Below the pieces are notes generated by a model. That model was not told where the DNA came from. It was given only the letters and a program-made list of their open reading frames with translations, and did no database searches. From assembly GCF_013204845.1 (NCBI RefSeq), contig NZ_JABMKY010000022.1:1-64000 (forward strand): DNA of 64,000 nucleotides. Reading direction: 5' to 3'. Of the stretch, positions 16,507-25,408 are shown piece after piece (within the stretch, counting starts at the first letter, position 1; each line of letters begins with the position of its first letter). The translations under genes were made by a program, and so were the position numbers. This stretch comes from Paenibacillus qinlingensis (GTDB lineage: Bacteria > Bacillota > Bacilli > Paenibacillales > NBRC-103111).

Positions 16507-17979
16507 CTACCCAACACTAGCCAAACTCACCATCGGCTGCACATACGGACGACTCTCATAAAGCGGAATTCTAACTTCAAAGGCACTTCCGATCCCCAAC
16601 TCGCTTCGCACACGAATACTTCCATTGTGAAGCTCGACGAGCTCTCGCACTATGGCAAGCCCCAGGCCGGATGAGCCTTTATGTTTCACGGGTCTGCCTC
16701 TCTCCACTTTGAAGAAGCGCTCCCAGATGAGCCCTTGATCCTCCGGTGTTATACCGATTCCCGTATCGGTTACCGTGATGAGGACACACCCTTCCGATGG
16801 AACGGCCATCGCCTTCAATTCGATCGTTCCGTTCTCGGTGAACTTAACGGCATTTTTGATCAAATTGTTTAAAATTTGTTCCAAACGATCCGGATCGGCG
16901 TGAGCCTGTGGCGAATTTTCATCCACGAGGCAATGAATAATCGTCCCGCGGAGTTCGGCCTCCTGTTGGAATTTAAAGCTCAGCTTGGCCAGCATCGCCT
17001 GAACATCGACCGCCAACCACACGAGATCGATTTCCTTATTTTCCAACTTCATTAAATCAGTAATATCATCGACTAGCCGATTCATATGGAGGGTTTCGTT
17101 ATACATGATTTCGTAATATTTTTCCCGTGCTACATCTTCAATCAAACCATCCTGCAGTGCCTCCAAAAAACCCTGCATCGCCGTAAGTGGCGTTCGCAAC
17201 TCATGGGATACATTAGCCAAAAAATCATGCCGCATCTGATTCAACTGTCTCTTTTCCAAATCAACACGCGCAAGCTGCTCCACCATGTGGTTAATGGTCG
17301 TTGCCAGGTCACCAATCTCATCCTTGGAATCGATTTGAATGCGCTCACTGTAATCACCTATGGCAATCTTGGCTGCCGCCTTATCGATCTGTTGGATAGG
17401 TCGAGATATGGACCAGGATAAATAGAAGGATACCGCAGATGAAAAGAAGATACCGAGCAGGGTAACCCAAAGGATCGTTTCTCTAAGCTGCGCAATGGTC
17501 TCATTCATCCCTTTAAGCGGCGCATGCAGGACAATACCACCGTACACGTTGTTGTCTTTTCCCCATGGGACGGCAACTGAAAGCATGCCTTCTTTAAAAC
17601 CTTCAGATTGATGCCATATGGCAGGTTCACCATTCAGGACGCCATTGATTACTTCCGTGCTGACGACCTTACCTTTGTTCACCTCATCCTTTGACGATGT
17701 GGTTACGATATTTCCGTCCAAGTCAAATATCCAAATACGGGAATCAAAGGCTTCATCGAAAAAGCGTAGCTGCTCCTTAAATCGATCATTGGGTTCTGTC
17801 TGGTTTTGAATGGCGAGATTCACCTGCTTGGCTTGCCGGATCATCTCATTACTTTTGGAGTCCACAATATAATCCTTGGCAAACAACGAAATAACGAGCC
17901 CTACCGCACACAGCCCAACAAGCACCGTAACCATGGAGCTGGTCAACATTTTGCGGAGAATGCTTTTATTTAAGTACAT
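16507..17979 (-). CDS. Membrane sensor histidine kinase (HAMP, HisKA, HATPase)
   Basis: A 490-residue kinase. Its first transmembrane helix spans ~13-36, a ~130-residue extracellular sensor follows, and the second helix is at ~167-190. A HAMP domain, a HisKA domain with the phospho-histidine in NVSHELRTPL, and a HATPase domain (NLIKNAVKFTENG, TDTGIGI, GSSGLGLAIV) complete it. The architecture matches PhoR/ResE-type envelope sensors. The start codon overlaps the end of the regulator gene by ten bases, with GAGGT just ahead. The signal is unknown. Confidence 0.9.
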   Translation of the reverse strand: MYLNKSILRKMLTSSMVTVLVGLCAVGLVISLFAKDYIVDSKSNEMIRQAKQVNLAIQNQTEPNDRFKEQLRFFDEAFDSRIWIFDLDGNIVTTSSKDEVNKGKVVSTEVINGVLNGEPAIWHQSEGFKEGMLSVAVPWGKDNNVYGGIVLHAPLKGMNETIAQLRETILWVTLLGIFFSSAVSFYLSWSISRPIQQIDKAAAKIAIGDYSERIQIDSKDEIGDLATTINHMVEQLARVDLEKRQLNQMRHDFLANVSHELRTPLTAMQGFLEALQDGLIEDVAREKYYEIMYNETLHMNRLVDDITDLMKLENKEIDLVWLAVDVQAMLAKLSFKFQQEAELRGTIIHCLVDENSPQAHADPDRLEQILNNLIKNAVKFTENGTIELKAMAVPSEGCVLITVTDTGIGITPEDQGLIWERFFKVERGRPVKHKGSSGLGLAIVRELVELHNGSIRVRSELGIGSAFEVRIPLYESRPYVQPMVSLASVG

Positions 17980-18668
17980 GCGGCTACCTCAAATTTATAG
18001 CCCACGCCCCAAACCGTATGAATAAAAACCTGATGACACGGGCTTAATCTTTCACGAAGCTTTTTAATATGTACGTCCACAGTTCTCATATCGCCTAAAA
18101 AATCATATCCCCACACCTGCTCCAGCAGTTGTTCTCTCGTAAACACGTCGCCCGGAGATTTCGCAAAAAAGGCGAGCAGTTCAAACTCCTTGGGGCGCAT
18201 GTCGATTTTCGTATTTCCCGCGAGCACCTCTCGGCGGGTCACATGGATGACTAAATTATCAAATTCATATTGGACGGGTTCCACCTCAATAACCGGCTGT
18301 CCCTTCTGCATTCTACGAAAAATCGCTTTAATGCGCGCCACCAGCTCCCTCGGACTGAAGGGCTTTGTCATATAATCGTCGGCGCCCAACTCAAGGCCAA
18401 GCACCCGATCAAACTCATCATTCTTCGCCGTCAGCATAATGACCGGCACATCAGAGCGCTTGGTAATCTCTCGGCACGTTTCATACCCGTCGAGTCCGGG
18501 CATCATCACATCTAGTATCACGATATCAGGATTAACTTCTGCCAACATGGTCAGGGCCGAGACGCCGTCAGGGGCTTCAATTACTTCGATGAGCTGCTGA
18601 CGGAAATAGAGCCGGATGATTTCTCTTACGTTCGGGTCATCATCTGCAATCAACACTTTCCAAGTCAC
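17970..18668 (-). CDS. OmpR/PhoB-family response regulator
   Basis: About 232 residues. The receiver carries IADDD, the phospho-acceptor in VILDVMMPGLDG, and MLTA and TKPFSP. The winged-helix domain has FELLAFFAKSPGDVFTREQL, RTVDVHIKKLR and WGVGYKF. The frame can start at an ATG 54 bases upstream (18722), but that ATG has no ribosome binding site. The GTG at 18668, preceded by GAAAGG, gives the canonical start MTWKVLIADDD and the usual family length. It is the first gene of an operon with the kinase, transcribed from the promoter at 18760-18789. Confidence 0.9.
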   Translation of the reverse strand: MTWKVLIADDDPNVREIIRLYFRQQLIEVIEAPDGVSALTMLAEVNPDIVILDVMMPGLDGYETCREITKRSDVPVIMLTAKNDEFDRVLGLELGADDYMTKPFSPRELVARIKAIFRRMQKGQPVIEVEPVQYEFDNLVIHVTRREVLAGNTKIDMRPKEFELLAFFAKSPGDVFTREQLLEQVWGYDFLGDMRTVDVHIKKLRERLSPCHQVFIHTVWGVGYKFEVAACT

Positions 18669-18759
18669 AATCGGTTCACACCTTTCTATGATCCTCTCAT
18701 AGATTTCTACAACTTTTTCCATTTTAAGGGGGTAACCGAACTTGTGTTGCTTATATTAC

Positions 18760-18789
18760 ATAATAGGAATCGCATGACACCGCTTACAA
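18760..18789 (-). promoter_or_regulatory. Promoter of the OmpR-type two-component operon
   Basis: The minus strand has TTGTAA (18784-18789), an 18-bp spacer and TATTAT (18760-18765). This gives a leader of roughly 85 bases to the GTG start. Confidence 0.55.
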
Positions 18790-18872
18790 AAAGTGACAGA
18801 AAGCAGCCGAGTAAGCGCACTTCATGCCGCCAGATCCCGCGTTGCACAAGGCGTTCTCCGCTTATCCCTCAC

Positions 18873-18930
18873 AAAAAGAGGCTATCTCAAAAGTCAGTTT
18901 TAGACTTTTTGAAATAACCTCTTTTTTTTC
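18873..18930 (-). terminator. Bidirectional terminator below the polysaccharide operon
   Basis: A ~20-bp stem (AGAGGCTATCTCAAAAAGTC-like arm and its complement) is flanked by A5 on the left and T8 on the right. It is the first terminator downstream of the 19196-32520 gene run on the minus strand. Confidence 0.75.
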
Positions 18931-18965
18931 GTTAATGGCGGCTGAATAATGAACCTGCTTCTCCG

Positions 18966-19190
18966 CAGAATAACTGGATTTTCTCCATCTATTTGAAGTC
19001 GATTTCTCCAATTCGAAAGATTAACTGTATTTCCTGTAGGTAAATTCCTTCAATTGGTTCATTTCTCCAAATTTCATAGAAACTACATGTACTTTTTCCA
19101 TCTAATCACGAAACTACCCCAAATTCGAGCAAATTAGCTGTAGTTTATACATCTAAACGCGAATCGGCCGTCAGACCACCACGGGAAGGA
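18966..19190. repeat. Diverged tandem repeat array, about 52-60 bp period
   Basis: Four imperfect units begin near 18966, 19018, 19078 and 19130. Each opens with a variant of ATTAACTGTATTT and contains CTCCATCTA or CATCTAA followed by a variant of CTCCAATTCGA. They lie between the operon's last stop codon and its terminator, with no open frame. Similar AT-rich blocks occur in Paenibacillus intergenic regions to my recollection; this was not checked. Confidence 0.5.
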
Positions 19191-19195
19191 GCTTT

Positions 19196-20074
19196 TCACC
19201 ACGAAGAGAGTGCCGTTCTCTTCCATGTATTGGGTGCCACACACACATAGACATACCCGTCATCCCACGCCATCTCCCCCACTTCTCCGGGGGCTGTAGC
19301 TGAGGCTGGCGTCATCGATTTGCGGATACGAATGCTGTCATCGCTGACGTCCAGCTTGGTCTTGGCGTCCGAGTTGCCAATACCGATATTGCCGCTGCTG
19401 CGGTTAATCGTTAACGGATTGTCCAGTGCTTTACCATCATTCGAATATCGGATAATTTGCAGATTGGAGCCGGCATTTCCTCCGGTTTCTTCGGAGTTAT
19501 CTGCACGCATTGCCCAGCGTGGCGTCGTCACGTTCCCAGCATCCGCTTTGGCCCAAGTCAGATCGCGATTGACACCACTGGTTCCCGCAACTCTTAAAAT
19601 CCCATCCATCACATTGAAATTAGAGGAATGCGTCCGAATTTCAGCTACATCCTGATCAAATGGAATTTCCAAACGCGTAAACAGTTCATTCGGATTTTTG
19701 CCATCAGGTGCCATTGTTGTTTCGAATGACATATGATTATGATCGTGCTGCTCCGGGTTATTCGCTTTGGCATGCGCGATGATAGCCGCCTTGTCTTTTC
19801 CCTTCTCGTCCAGCCATGCGATGGCCGGCTTCGCTCGGTCTTTCGTCCACTGTAGTCGAATCAGATCCGACAAGTGGCCTTCTGAAGAGATCCACTGCTT
19901 ATCGGTAGAAAGATGAATGCGATCATTATGAGGAACCTCAAGGCCCCCACCCGGTAAAGACGATTCCTGAAAGGTGCCAGCCGTCTCATGGCCGCCTGTG
20001 AAAGCGAAAGCCATTCCTGAGACACCAATTGCCGCACCAGCCAACAGAGAGATCATTAAGCCTATTTTTTTCAT
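19196..20074 (-). CDS. Exported protein resembling phage tail-fibre domains
   Basis: A 292-residue protein with a signal peptide or anchor at residues 1-24 (GLMISLLAGAAIGVSGMAFA). The rest resembles receptor-binding/tail-fibre modules: LIRLQWTKDRAKPAIAWLDE, then RWAMRADNSEETGGNAGSN, then the common fibre phrase LTINRSSGNIGIGNSDAKTK before a short C-terminal head. Such modules usually trimerise. It has an excellent ribosome binding site (GGAGGAGGA) and is the last gene of the polysaccharide operon, 17 bases after the preceding gene. A surface or matrix protein associated with the polymer is a plausible role but is inference. No other phage genes are nearby. Confidence 0.6.
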   Translation of the reverse strand: MKKIGLMISLLAGAAIGVSGMAFAFTGGHETAGTFQESSLPGGGLEVPHNDRIHLSTDKQWISSEGHLSDLIRLQWTKDRAKPAIAWLDEKGKDKAAIIAHAKANNPEQHDHNHMSFETTMAPDGKNPNELFTRLEIPFDQDVAEIRTHSSNFNVMDGILRVAGTSGVNRDLTWAKADAGNVTTPRWAMRADNSEETGGNAGSNLQIIRYSNDGKALDNPLTINRSSGNIGIGNSDAKTKLDVSDDSIRIRKSMTPASATAPGEVGEMAWDDGYVYVCVAPNTWKRTALSSW

Positions 20075-20091
20075 TTTGCATCCTCCTCCTT

Positions 20092-21396
20092 CTAGTTCAT
20101 CGAACCCGGTTGGCGATTAGCGTTCAATAGTTCGATCCACCTCACGTAATCATGGATAGCGATGCCGATATAGCTCGGATAAGGGGAGAGGCTTTCCTTG
20201 ACCTGTTTCAATTCCGACTCCATTAACGAAGAATTCGACTTATAAAAGGTCGTATAATCGGCTTCCTTACTGGGCAGCGTATCCACGGCAATAACGGCCT
20301 GTTTCTTCAGTGTAGCTGCTTCTAAAATGATGGATTTGGCTCTGGCAATGATGCCGTTGCTGCCAAGTGCCGTATTCCGATAAGCCATAATGACGACACT
20401 ATCCGCCTTCTCCAACAGCCACGCGCTAAAGGAATAACTAGATCCCGGCACGTTAATCGTATTTATCCAAAAGGGAATATCAAAGGCCAGCTTCATGCTG
20501 CGATCCGTGCTTTTTACTTGGGATTCAATGAATCTGATCGTAGCCATCCACTGTCCGAGCACCCAGGTCTGATTCGTCTTCCACATGCCCAATGTGTAGG
20601 GTTCAATATCAAAATGGAAGCCTTGGAAGCGTTCGGGAGCACCTACTGAAGCATTATATTGTGTGACCGCTGCCATCCATTGCCCGATATAGATATGGTT
20701 ATTGTCATAGATCCAATCCGATTGGCCAGCCAGCGCCTCTACTTTGATACCCTGATCATTCGCTCTGCGGATGAAATTTCGATAAACATCCTGAGACGGA
20801 TATGTTTTTACATAGCGCAGATAGATAGCAGTCAGTTTTTGCTTTGCAGCAAACGCGAGGATGCTATCACCATCCGTCTCAATCAGCTTGCTGTCCCAGA
20901 TCCAAGTGGACCTTTGCGCTTTGCCCGCCGAAGTGATCAATACCAAATTCCGTTCTCCCACCCAATCGACATCGGCCCCGAGGCTCTCACTAACCGCTCT
21001 CAGCGGAACCATGGTTCGATCATTTTTCAGGACAGCCGGAGCGTCTAATTCCACCTGCTTGTCGTCAACCGATGCAACATTTTGACCGATGGTCAATATT
21101 GCAGTTGCGTGCTGACTGCGAAAGGTTACCTGTTCCAGGGAACGATTCCATGCCACTTCAGCACCTAACTTCTCGGCAATCTCCCTTACCGGTACCATCG
21201 TGCTACCTGTCGATTGATCAATGTAGGGCTGAGCATCCGTATAGACGATCTTTTCCCCGTTGACCGACACCCCAAGCTCCGTGTTTATCGAGTACACCGG
21301 AAAAAATAAAGGAATACTTGTTAACATTTGAATAAGGACCAAGCATACAATCGTCTTTCTCAGAGGGACTAACAGATTAAACCATACTATATTCAA
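20092..21396 (-). CDS. Exported TIM-barrel protein with copper-amine-oxidase-type stalk domains
   Basis: A 434-residue exported protein with an N-terminal hydrophobic segment (residues ~13-35). Two copper-amine-oxidase N-domain-like modules follow ([17 protein letters not shown] and [17 protein letters not shown]), which in Paenibacillus serve as surface stalks. From about residue 160 it looks like a glycosidase-type TIM barrel, with FHFDIEPY placing an acidic pair at a strand end and VVIMAYR at a later strand. The catalytic class is uncertain (GH18-like at best). It starts with TTG close to GGAAGAG and overlaps the glmM end by 20 bases. A polymer-trimming role fits the operon context. Confidence 0.6.
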   Translation of the reverse strand: MNIVWFNLLVPLRKTIVCLVLIQMLTSIPLFFPVYSINTELGVSVNGEKIVYTDAQPYIDQSTGSTMVPVREIAEKLGAEVAWNRSLEQVTFRSQHATAILTIGQNVASVDDKQVELDAPAVLKNDRTMVPLRAVSESLGADVDWVGERNLVLITSAGKAQRSTWIWDSKLIETDGDSILAFAAKQKLTAIYLRYVKTYPSQDVYRNFIRRANDQGIKVEALAGQSDWIYDNNHIYIGQWMAAVTQYNASVGAPERFQGFHFDIEPYTLGMWKTNQTWVLGQWMATIRFIESQVKSTDRSMKLAFDIPFWINTINVPGSSYSFSAWLLEKADSVVIMAYRNTALGSNGIIARAKSIILEAATLKKQAVIAVDTLPSKEADYTTFYKSNSSLMESELKQVKESLSPYPSYIGIAIHDYVRWIELLNANRQPGSMN

Positions 21397-22735
21397 GCTC
21401 TTCCTTAACCACCTCTACGATACCTTCCACATAACCGGACAGTTCCCTTTCATCCGGTCCTTCCGCCATCACACGCACGAGTGCTTCCGTGCCCGAAGGC
21501 CGCACCAATACACGGCCGCGCCCGGCCATCTCGCTTTCCACCTGACGGATGACAGCATCGATTCGACGATTGCCTTCCAGCTTGTACTTATTCATCACGC
21601 GTACATTAACTACCAACTGAGGGTATTTGACTACGGGGGCCACGAGCTCAGACAAAGGCTTCCCTTCTTGCAACATAACCTGCAGCAGTTGAACGGCCGA
21701 TAACAAGCCATCACCTGTCGTTGAATGATCCAGTAAAATGATATGTCCAGAGGACTCTCCGCCTAAGTTGTACCCACCATTCCGCATCGTTTCCATGACA
21801 TGACGATCTCCGACCTTGCTTTTTAACGAGTCGAGACGAATGGTTTGCAGCGCTTGATGAAAACCAAGGTTGCTCATGACGGTAGATACGACGGTGTTGT
21901 GACTTAAACGTCCCTGCTTGGCCAGTCGAGCGGCAAGGATATAGAGGATGTGATCCCCGTCCAGAATTTCGCCTCGTTCGTCAACCGCAATCAGCCGGTC
22001 CGCATCACCATCGAATGAAAGTCCCGCATGGGCACCATGTTCAAGCACAGCCTTACGCAGATGTTCGGGATGCGTTGAGCCGCAATCCTTATTAATATTT
22101 AAACCGTCTGGCTGATGATGCAATAGAATCGTCTCCGCACCCAATTCCGCGAATAGCTGCGGAGCTAGATAGGAAGCCGCTCCATTCGCACAATCGAGCA
22201 CGATTTTGCATCCTGACAGTGGTGTCGCAACCGTCGACTTCACGTAGCTCAAATAATCCTGAGCGCCCTGCGGATCATCAAGCAGGGTACCAATACCCGC
22301 TCCCGTAGGTCGTGAAATCCGATGCTCGTCACCCTGCAAGCGGCTCTCGACTTCCGCTTCCCATGCATCCGGCATTTTGAAGCCGTCCCTGCCAAAAAAT
22401 TTGATCCCGTTATCCTCCACCGGATTATGAGATGCGGAGATCATCACCCCTGCATCCATGCCTGATTGCCGTGTGACATAAGCCACACCTGGCGTCGGCA
22501 ATACGCCTAGCCTTACGGCATCCGCCCCTGCGGATAATAACCCGGCAGCCAAAGCTGCTTCTAGCATGTGCCCGGAGATACGGGTATCCCGTCCTATGAC
22601 GACGGTGGGCCGTTTATCTTCACAGCTGCGCGTCAGCATATAGCCAACAATAAGCCCTAATTCAAAAGCCAGCTCTGGCGTTAACTCGCGATTAGCAACC
22701 CCTCTAACACCATCTGTACCGAAAATCGCTCCCAT
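21377..22735 (-). CDS. glmM: Phosphoglucosamine mutase
   Basis: About 452 residues with the GlmM layout: N-terminal [11 protein letters not shown], phosphoserine loop [13 protein letters not shown], metal loop SFDGDADR, sugar-binding GGESSGH and phosphate-binding [12 protein letters not shown]. It interconverts GlcN-6-P and GlcN-1-P. The open frame has an upstream in-frame start, but the ATG at 22735 follows GAGGAG at the right distance and gives the canonical MGAIFGTDG. It sits between glmS and glmU-like genes in a polysaccharide operon, so it is likely a dedicated second copy alongside a housekeeping glmM elsewhere. Confidence 0.93.
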   Translation of the reverse strand: MGAIFGTDGVRGVANRELTPELAFELGLIVGYMLTRSCEDKRPTVVIGRDTRISGHMLEAALAAGLLSAGADAVRLGVLPTPGVAYVTRQSGMDAGVMISASHNPVEDNGIKFFGRDGFKMPDAWEAEVESRLQGDEHRISRPTGAGIGTLLDDPQGAQDYLSYVKSTVATPLSGCKIVLDCANGAASYLAPQLFAELGAETILLHHQPDGLNINKDCGSTHPEHLRKAVLEHGAHAGLSFDGDADRLIAVDERGEILDGDHILYILAARLAKQGRLSHNTVVSTVMSNLGFHQALQTIRLDSLKSKVGDRHVMETMRNGGYNLGGESSGHIILLDHSTTGDGLLSAVQLLQVMLQEGKPLSELVAPVVKYPQLVVNVRVMNKYKLEGNRRIDAVIRQVESEMAGRGRVLVRPSGTEALVRVMAEGPDERELSGYVEGIVEVVKEELEYSMV

Positions 22736-22759
22736 ATCAGCTCTCCTCTCTATCACTTG

Positions 22760-23521
22760 TTAGGCAAAAATCCCCATGTGTTCATAGAAGGCTCGATTCG
22801 CCTCCTCCAATTGTTCAGGGGTGTTAATCCCCATCACCTCTGTCGGATCGTCAAGAATCATCGCCTCGAATTTCTTATGGCTACCAGAGATACCCGTCTG
22901 TCGCATGACCTTCACGATATCGGTCAAGTAGTACTCCCCCTGCGCATTGTCATTGGTAATGCCAAGGAGCGCTTGAAACAAGCTTTCATTATCGAAACAG
23001 AAAATCCCCGTGTTAATTTCGTTAATCAATTTCTGCTCAGCCGTTGCGTCTTTCTCTTCAATGATATCGACAACTGCGCCGCTTGCAGAATCTCGGATAA
23101 TTCTTCCATAGCCGGTTGGATCGGGAACGATCGCGGTCAACACCACACCAGCGCTCGTGTTTGCCCGCTGTGCCGCCAGCAGCATTTCGATGGTGGATTG
23201 CCTGATGAGCGGCGTATCGCCCGTCAGCACCAAGGTCGATCCGCTGCGGTTACTGAGCAGTCGCTCTGTCTGCTGAACGGCATGTGCCGTTCCAAGTTGG
23301 TCCTCCTGCTGGACGTAGGTAACCCGCGCTCCCAAGCACTTCTTGACTAGCTCTCCCCGATGCCCGATCACGGCCAAAATCTTAGTGATCGGCATCGCTT
23401 CCAGCTTGCCCACCAAACGGGCGATCATCGGTACGCCTCCGACGGGATGAAGCACCTTGGGTAGCTCCGACTTCATCCGTGTGCCTTTCCCTGCAGCTAA
23501 CAGAATAGCGAATGCTTCCAT
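22760..23521 (-). CDS. GlmU-type pyrophosphorylase, N-terminal domain only
   Basis: About 253 residues matching only the nucleotidyltransferase half of GlmU: the signature LLAAGKGTRMKSELPKVLHP, later GDTPLI, EEKDAT and a YYLTDI motif. The left-handed beta-helix acetyltransferase domain that fills the second half of GlmU (~460 residues in all) is absent, with a clean stop and the glmM gene 24 bases on. It would make a UDP-HexNAc from the hexosamine-1-phosphate. Either acetylation comes from the housekeeping GlmU, or the substrate is already acetylated. The start at 23521 follows GAGGAG. Confidence 0.85.
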   Translation of the reverse strand: MEAFAILLAAGKGTRMKSELPKVLHPVGGVPMIARLVGKLEAMPITKILAVIGHRGELVKKCLGARVTYVQQEDQLGTAHAVQQTERLLSNRSGSTLVLTGDTPLIRQSTIEMLLAAQRANTSAGVVLTAIVPDPTGYGRIIRDSASGAVVDIIEEKDATAEQKLINEINTGIFCFDNESLFQALLGITNDNAQGEYYLTDIVKVMRQTGISGSHKKFEAMILDDPTEVMGINTPEQLEEANRAFYEHMGIFA

Positions 23522-23546
23522 GTGGTTCAGCTCCTCTCCGGATGGT

Positions 23547-25376
23547 TTATTCAACCGTCACACTTTTGGCCAAGTTGCGCGGTTTATCAATATCATTCTC
23601 CAGAGCCAGGGAGGCGTAATAGGAGATTAACTGAAGCGGCACGACGGCCAATATCGGTGCCAGGAGATGGTGGGACGGCGGGATAAAGCAGATTTCATCG
23701 ACGCTATTCAGCAGCCCCACATTGCCTTCCACCGTAATCCCCATGACATGGGCGCCACGGGCCTTAACTTCTTTAATGTTGCTAACTGTTTTCTCGTACA
23801 GGTCCATATGTGTAGCGAGGGCAATCACCGGCGTATCCTTTTCGATCAGCGCCAATGTGCCGTGCTTGAGCTCTCCGGCTGCATAAGCCTCCGAGTGGAT
23901 ATAAGAGATTTCCTTTAATTTTAGTGAGCCCTCCAGCGCAACCGCGTAGTCCAAGCCTCTTCCGATAAAGAATAAGCTTTCCGCATCTTTGATCGATTCC
24001 GCATACAGCTTCACTTCGTTGGCGTTTTCCAGAACCTTCTCCACTTGAACCGGGAGGGCCTTCAAGCCTTGGATCAGCCTCGTATGAAGCTCGGTAGGCA
24101 GCGTCTGCCTTTCCTGGGCCAAGTAAATGCTGAATAAATAGAAGGCGAGCAGTTGAGCGGTATATGCTTTGGTCGATGCCACGGCAATTTCCGGACCGGC
24201 CTTCGTTGCGATGACATAATCCGCATCTCGCGCAACCGAACTGGTTGGCACATTCGTAATCGCCAGTACTTTAGCTCCTTGCCTTCTGCTCTCTTGCAGC
24301 GCAGCTAGCGTATCCGCTGTCTCCCCAGATTGGCTCACAACGATGACGAGCGTTCGCTCCGTGATGATTGGGTCCCGATATCTGAATTCCGAAGCAATAT
24401 CGCATTGCACCGGGATTCGCGTTAGCTTCTCCAGGACCGCGCTGCCGACTAGTCCGGCATGGTAGGCGGTGCCGCAAGCTACGATAAAGATTTTATCCAC
24501 ATGTTGAAACGCCCCTGCTGCATGCGCCAATTCTGGAAAAATCACTTCGTTCCCATCGTTGATACGCCCGAGCATCGTATTGCGCAGCGTTAACGGCTGT
24601 TCGTGAATTTCCTTCAGCATGAAGTGCTCAAACGGCCCCTTCTCGACCTGATCTGCACTCCAATCGATATGCATCAGCTTACACGTCGCTGGCTCTCCTG
24701 TCTCAATCTTCGTGATGGAGACACCCTCCCGTGTAAGGATGGCCAAATCGCCATCCTCCAAGATATAGACCTCACGGGTATGCTCAATAAGTGCAGAGAT
24801 GTCCGAAGCCATGAAGTATTCTCCCTGACCCGCACCAATCACAAGCGGACTTGCTTGTCTAACCGCGACAAGTTTATCCGGCTCATACTCTGTCATGACA
24901 CCAAGGGAATAAGAGCCCTGAAGTCTCTGAATGACCGCAAGCATGGCGGTGAAGAGGTCGCCTTCGTAATGCTCGGCCAGCAAGTGAGCAATTACCTCGG
25001 TGTCGGTCTCGGAAGCAAAAGTGATGCCTTTTTGCTCCAGCTCTATTTTCAGCTCCATATAGTTTTCCACAATACCGTTATGCACGACCGTGAATTTACC
25101 CGACATATCCGTATGGGGATGAGAGTTGACATCCGATGGTCTGCCGTGCGTAGCCCATCGCGTATGCCCGATGCCCATCGATCCTTTCAACGGCTGCTTA
25201 TCCAGCTGACCCGATAAGTTCGCCAGACGTCCTTCCGCTTTGCTAATCTTGACTTGGTCCTGCTCTAGTACCGCGATCCCCGCGGAATCATACCCTCTGT
25301 ACTCCAGCTTGCTTAATCCGCTGAGCAGAATCGGCTGTACATCTCGCTTTCCAATATATCCTACAATGCCACACAT
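23547..25376 (-). CDS. glmS: Glucosamine-6-phosphate synthase (isomerizing)
   Basis: A 609-residue amidotransferase. Cys2 of MCGIVGYIGKRD is the glutaminase nucleophile, with the GHTRWATHG and YNGIVEN-like (VHNGIVENY) motifs. Two SIS domains follow (ACGTAYHAG, VSQSGETADT; FFIGRGLDY) and the C-terminal tail is KPRNLAKSVTVE. It makes GlcN-6-P from fructose-6-P and glutamine. The gap to the upstream dehydrogenase gene is only 32 bases, so the glmS ribozyme (about 150 nt or more) that normally precedes glmS in Bacillales cannot be present. That suggests a second, feedback-free copy serving polymer synthesis. Confidence 0.95.
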   Translation of the reverse strand: MCGIVGYIGKRDVQPILLSGLSKLEYRGYDSAGIAVLEQDQVKISKAEGRLANLSGQLDKQPLKGSMGIGHTRWATHGRPSDVNSHPHTDMSGKFTVVHNGIVENYMELKIELEQKGITFASETDTEVIAHLLAEHYEGDLFTAMLAVIQRLQGSYSLGVMTEYEPDKLVAVRQASPLVIGAGQGEYFMASDISALIEHTREVYILEDGDLAILTREGVSITKIETGEPATCKLMHIDWSADQVEKGPFEHFMLKEIHEQPLTLRNTMLGRINDGNEVIFPELAHAAGAFQHVDKIFIVACGTAYHAGLVGSAVLEKLTRIPVQCDIASEFRYRDPIITERTLVIVVSQSGETADTLAALQESRRQGAKVLAITNVPTSSVARDADYVIATKAGPEIAVASTKAYTAQLLAFYLFSIYLAQERQTLPTELHTRLIQGLKALPVQVEKVLENANEVKLYAESIKDAESLFFIGRGLDYAVALEGSLKLKEISYIHSEAYAAGELKHGTLALIEKDTPVIALATHMDLYEKTVSNIKEVKARGAHVMGITVEGNVGLLNSVDEICFIPPSHHLLAPILAVVPLQLISYYASLALENDIDKPRNLAKSVTVE

Positions 25377-25408
25377 CTTTGTTTTCCCCTCTCTCTTCTA
25401 AAATGCGT

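Noticed and set aside
25377-25408. glmS ribozyme upstream of glmS
   Set aside because: The gap is 32 bases, far too short for the ribozyme, and the upstream coding frame is intact.
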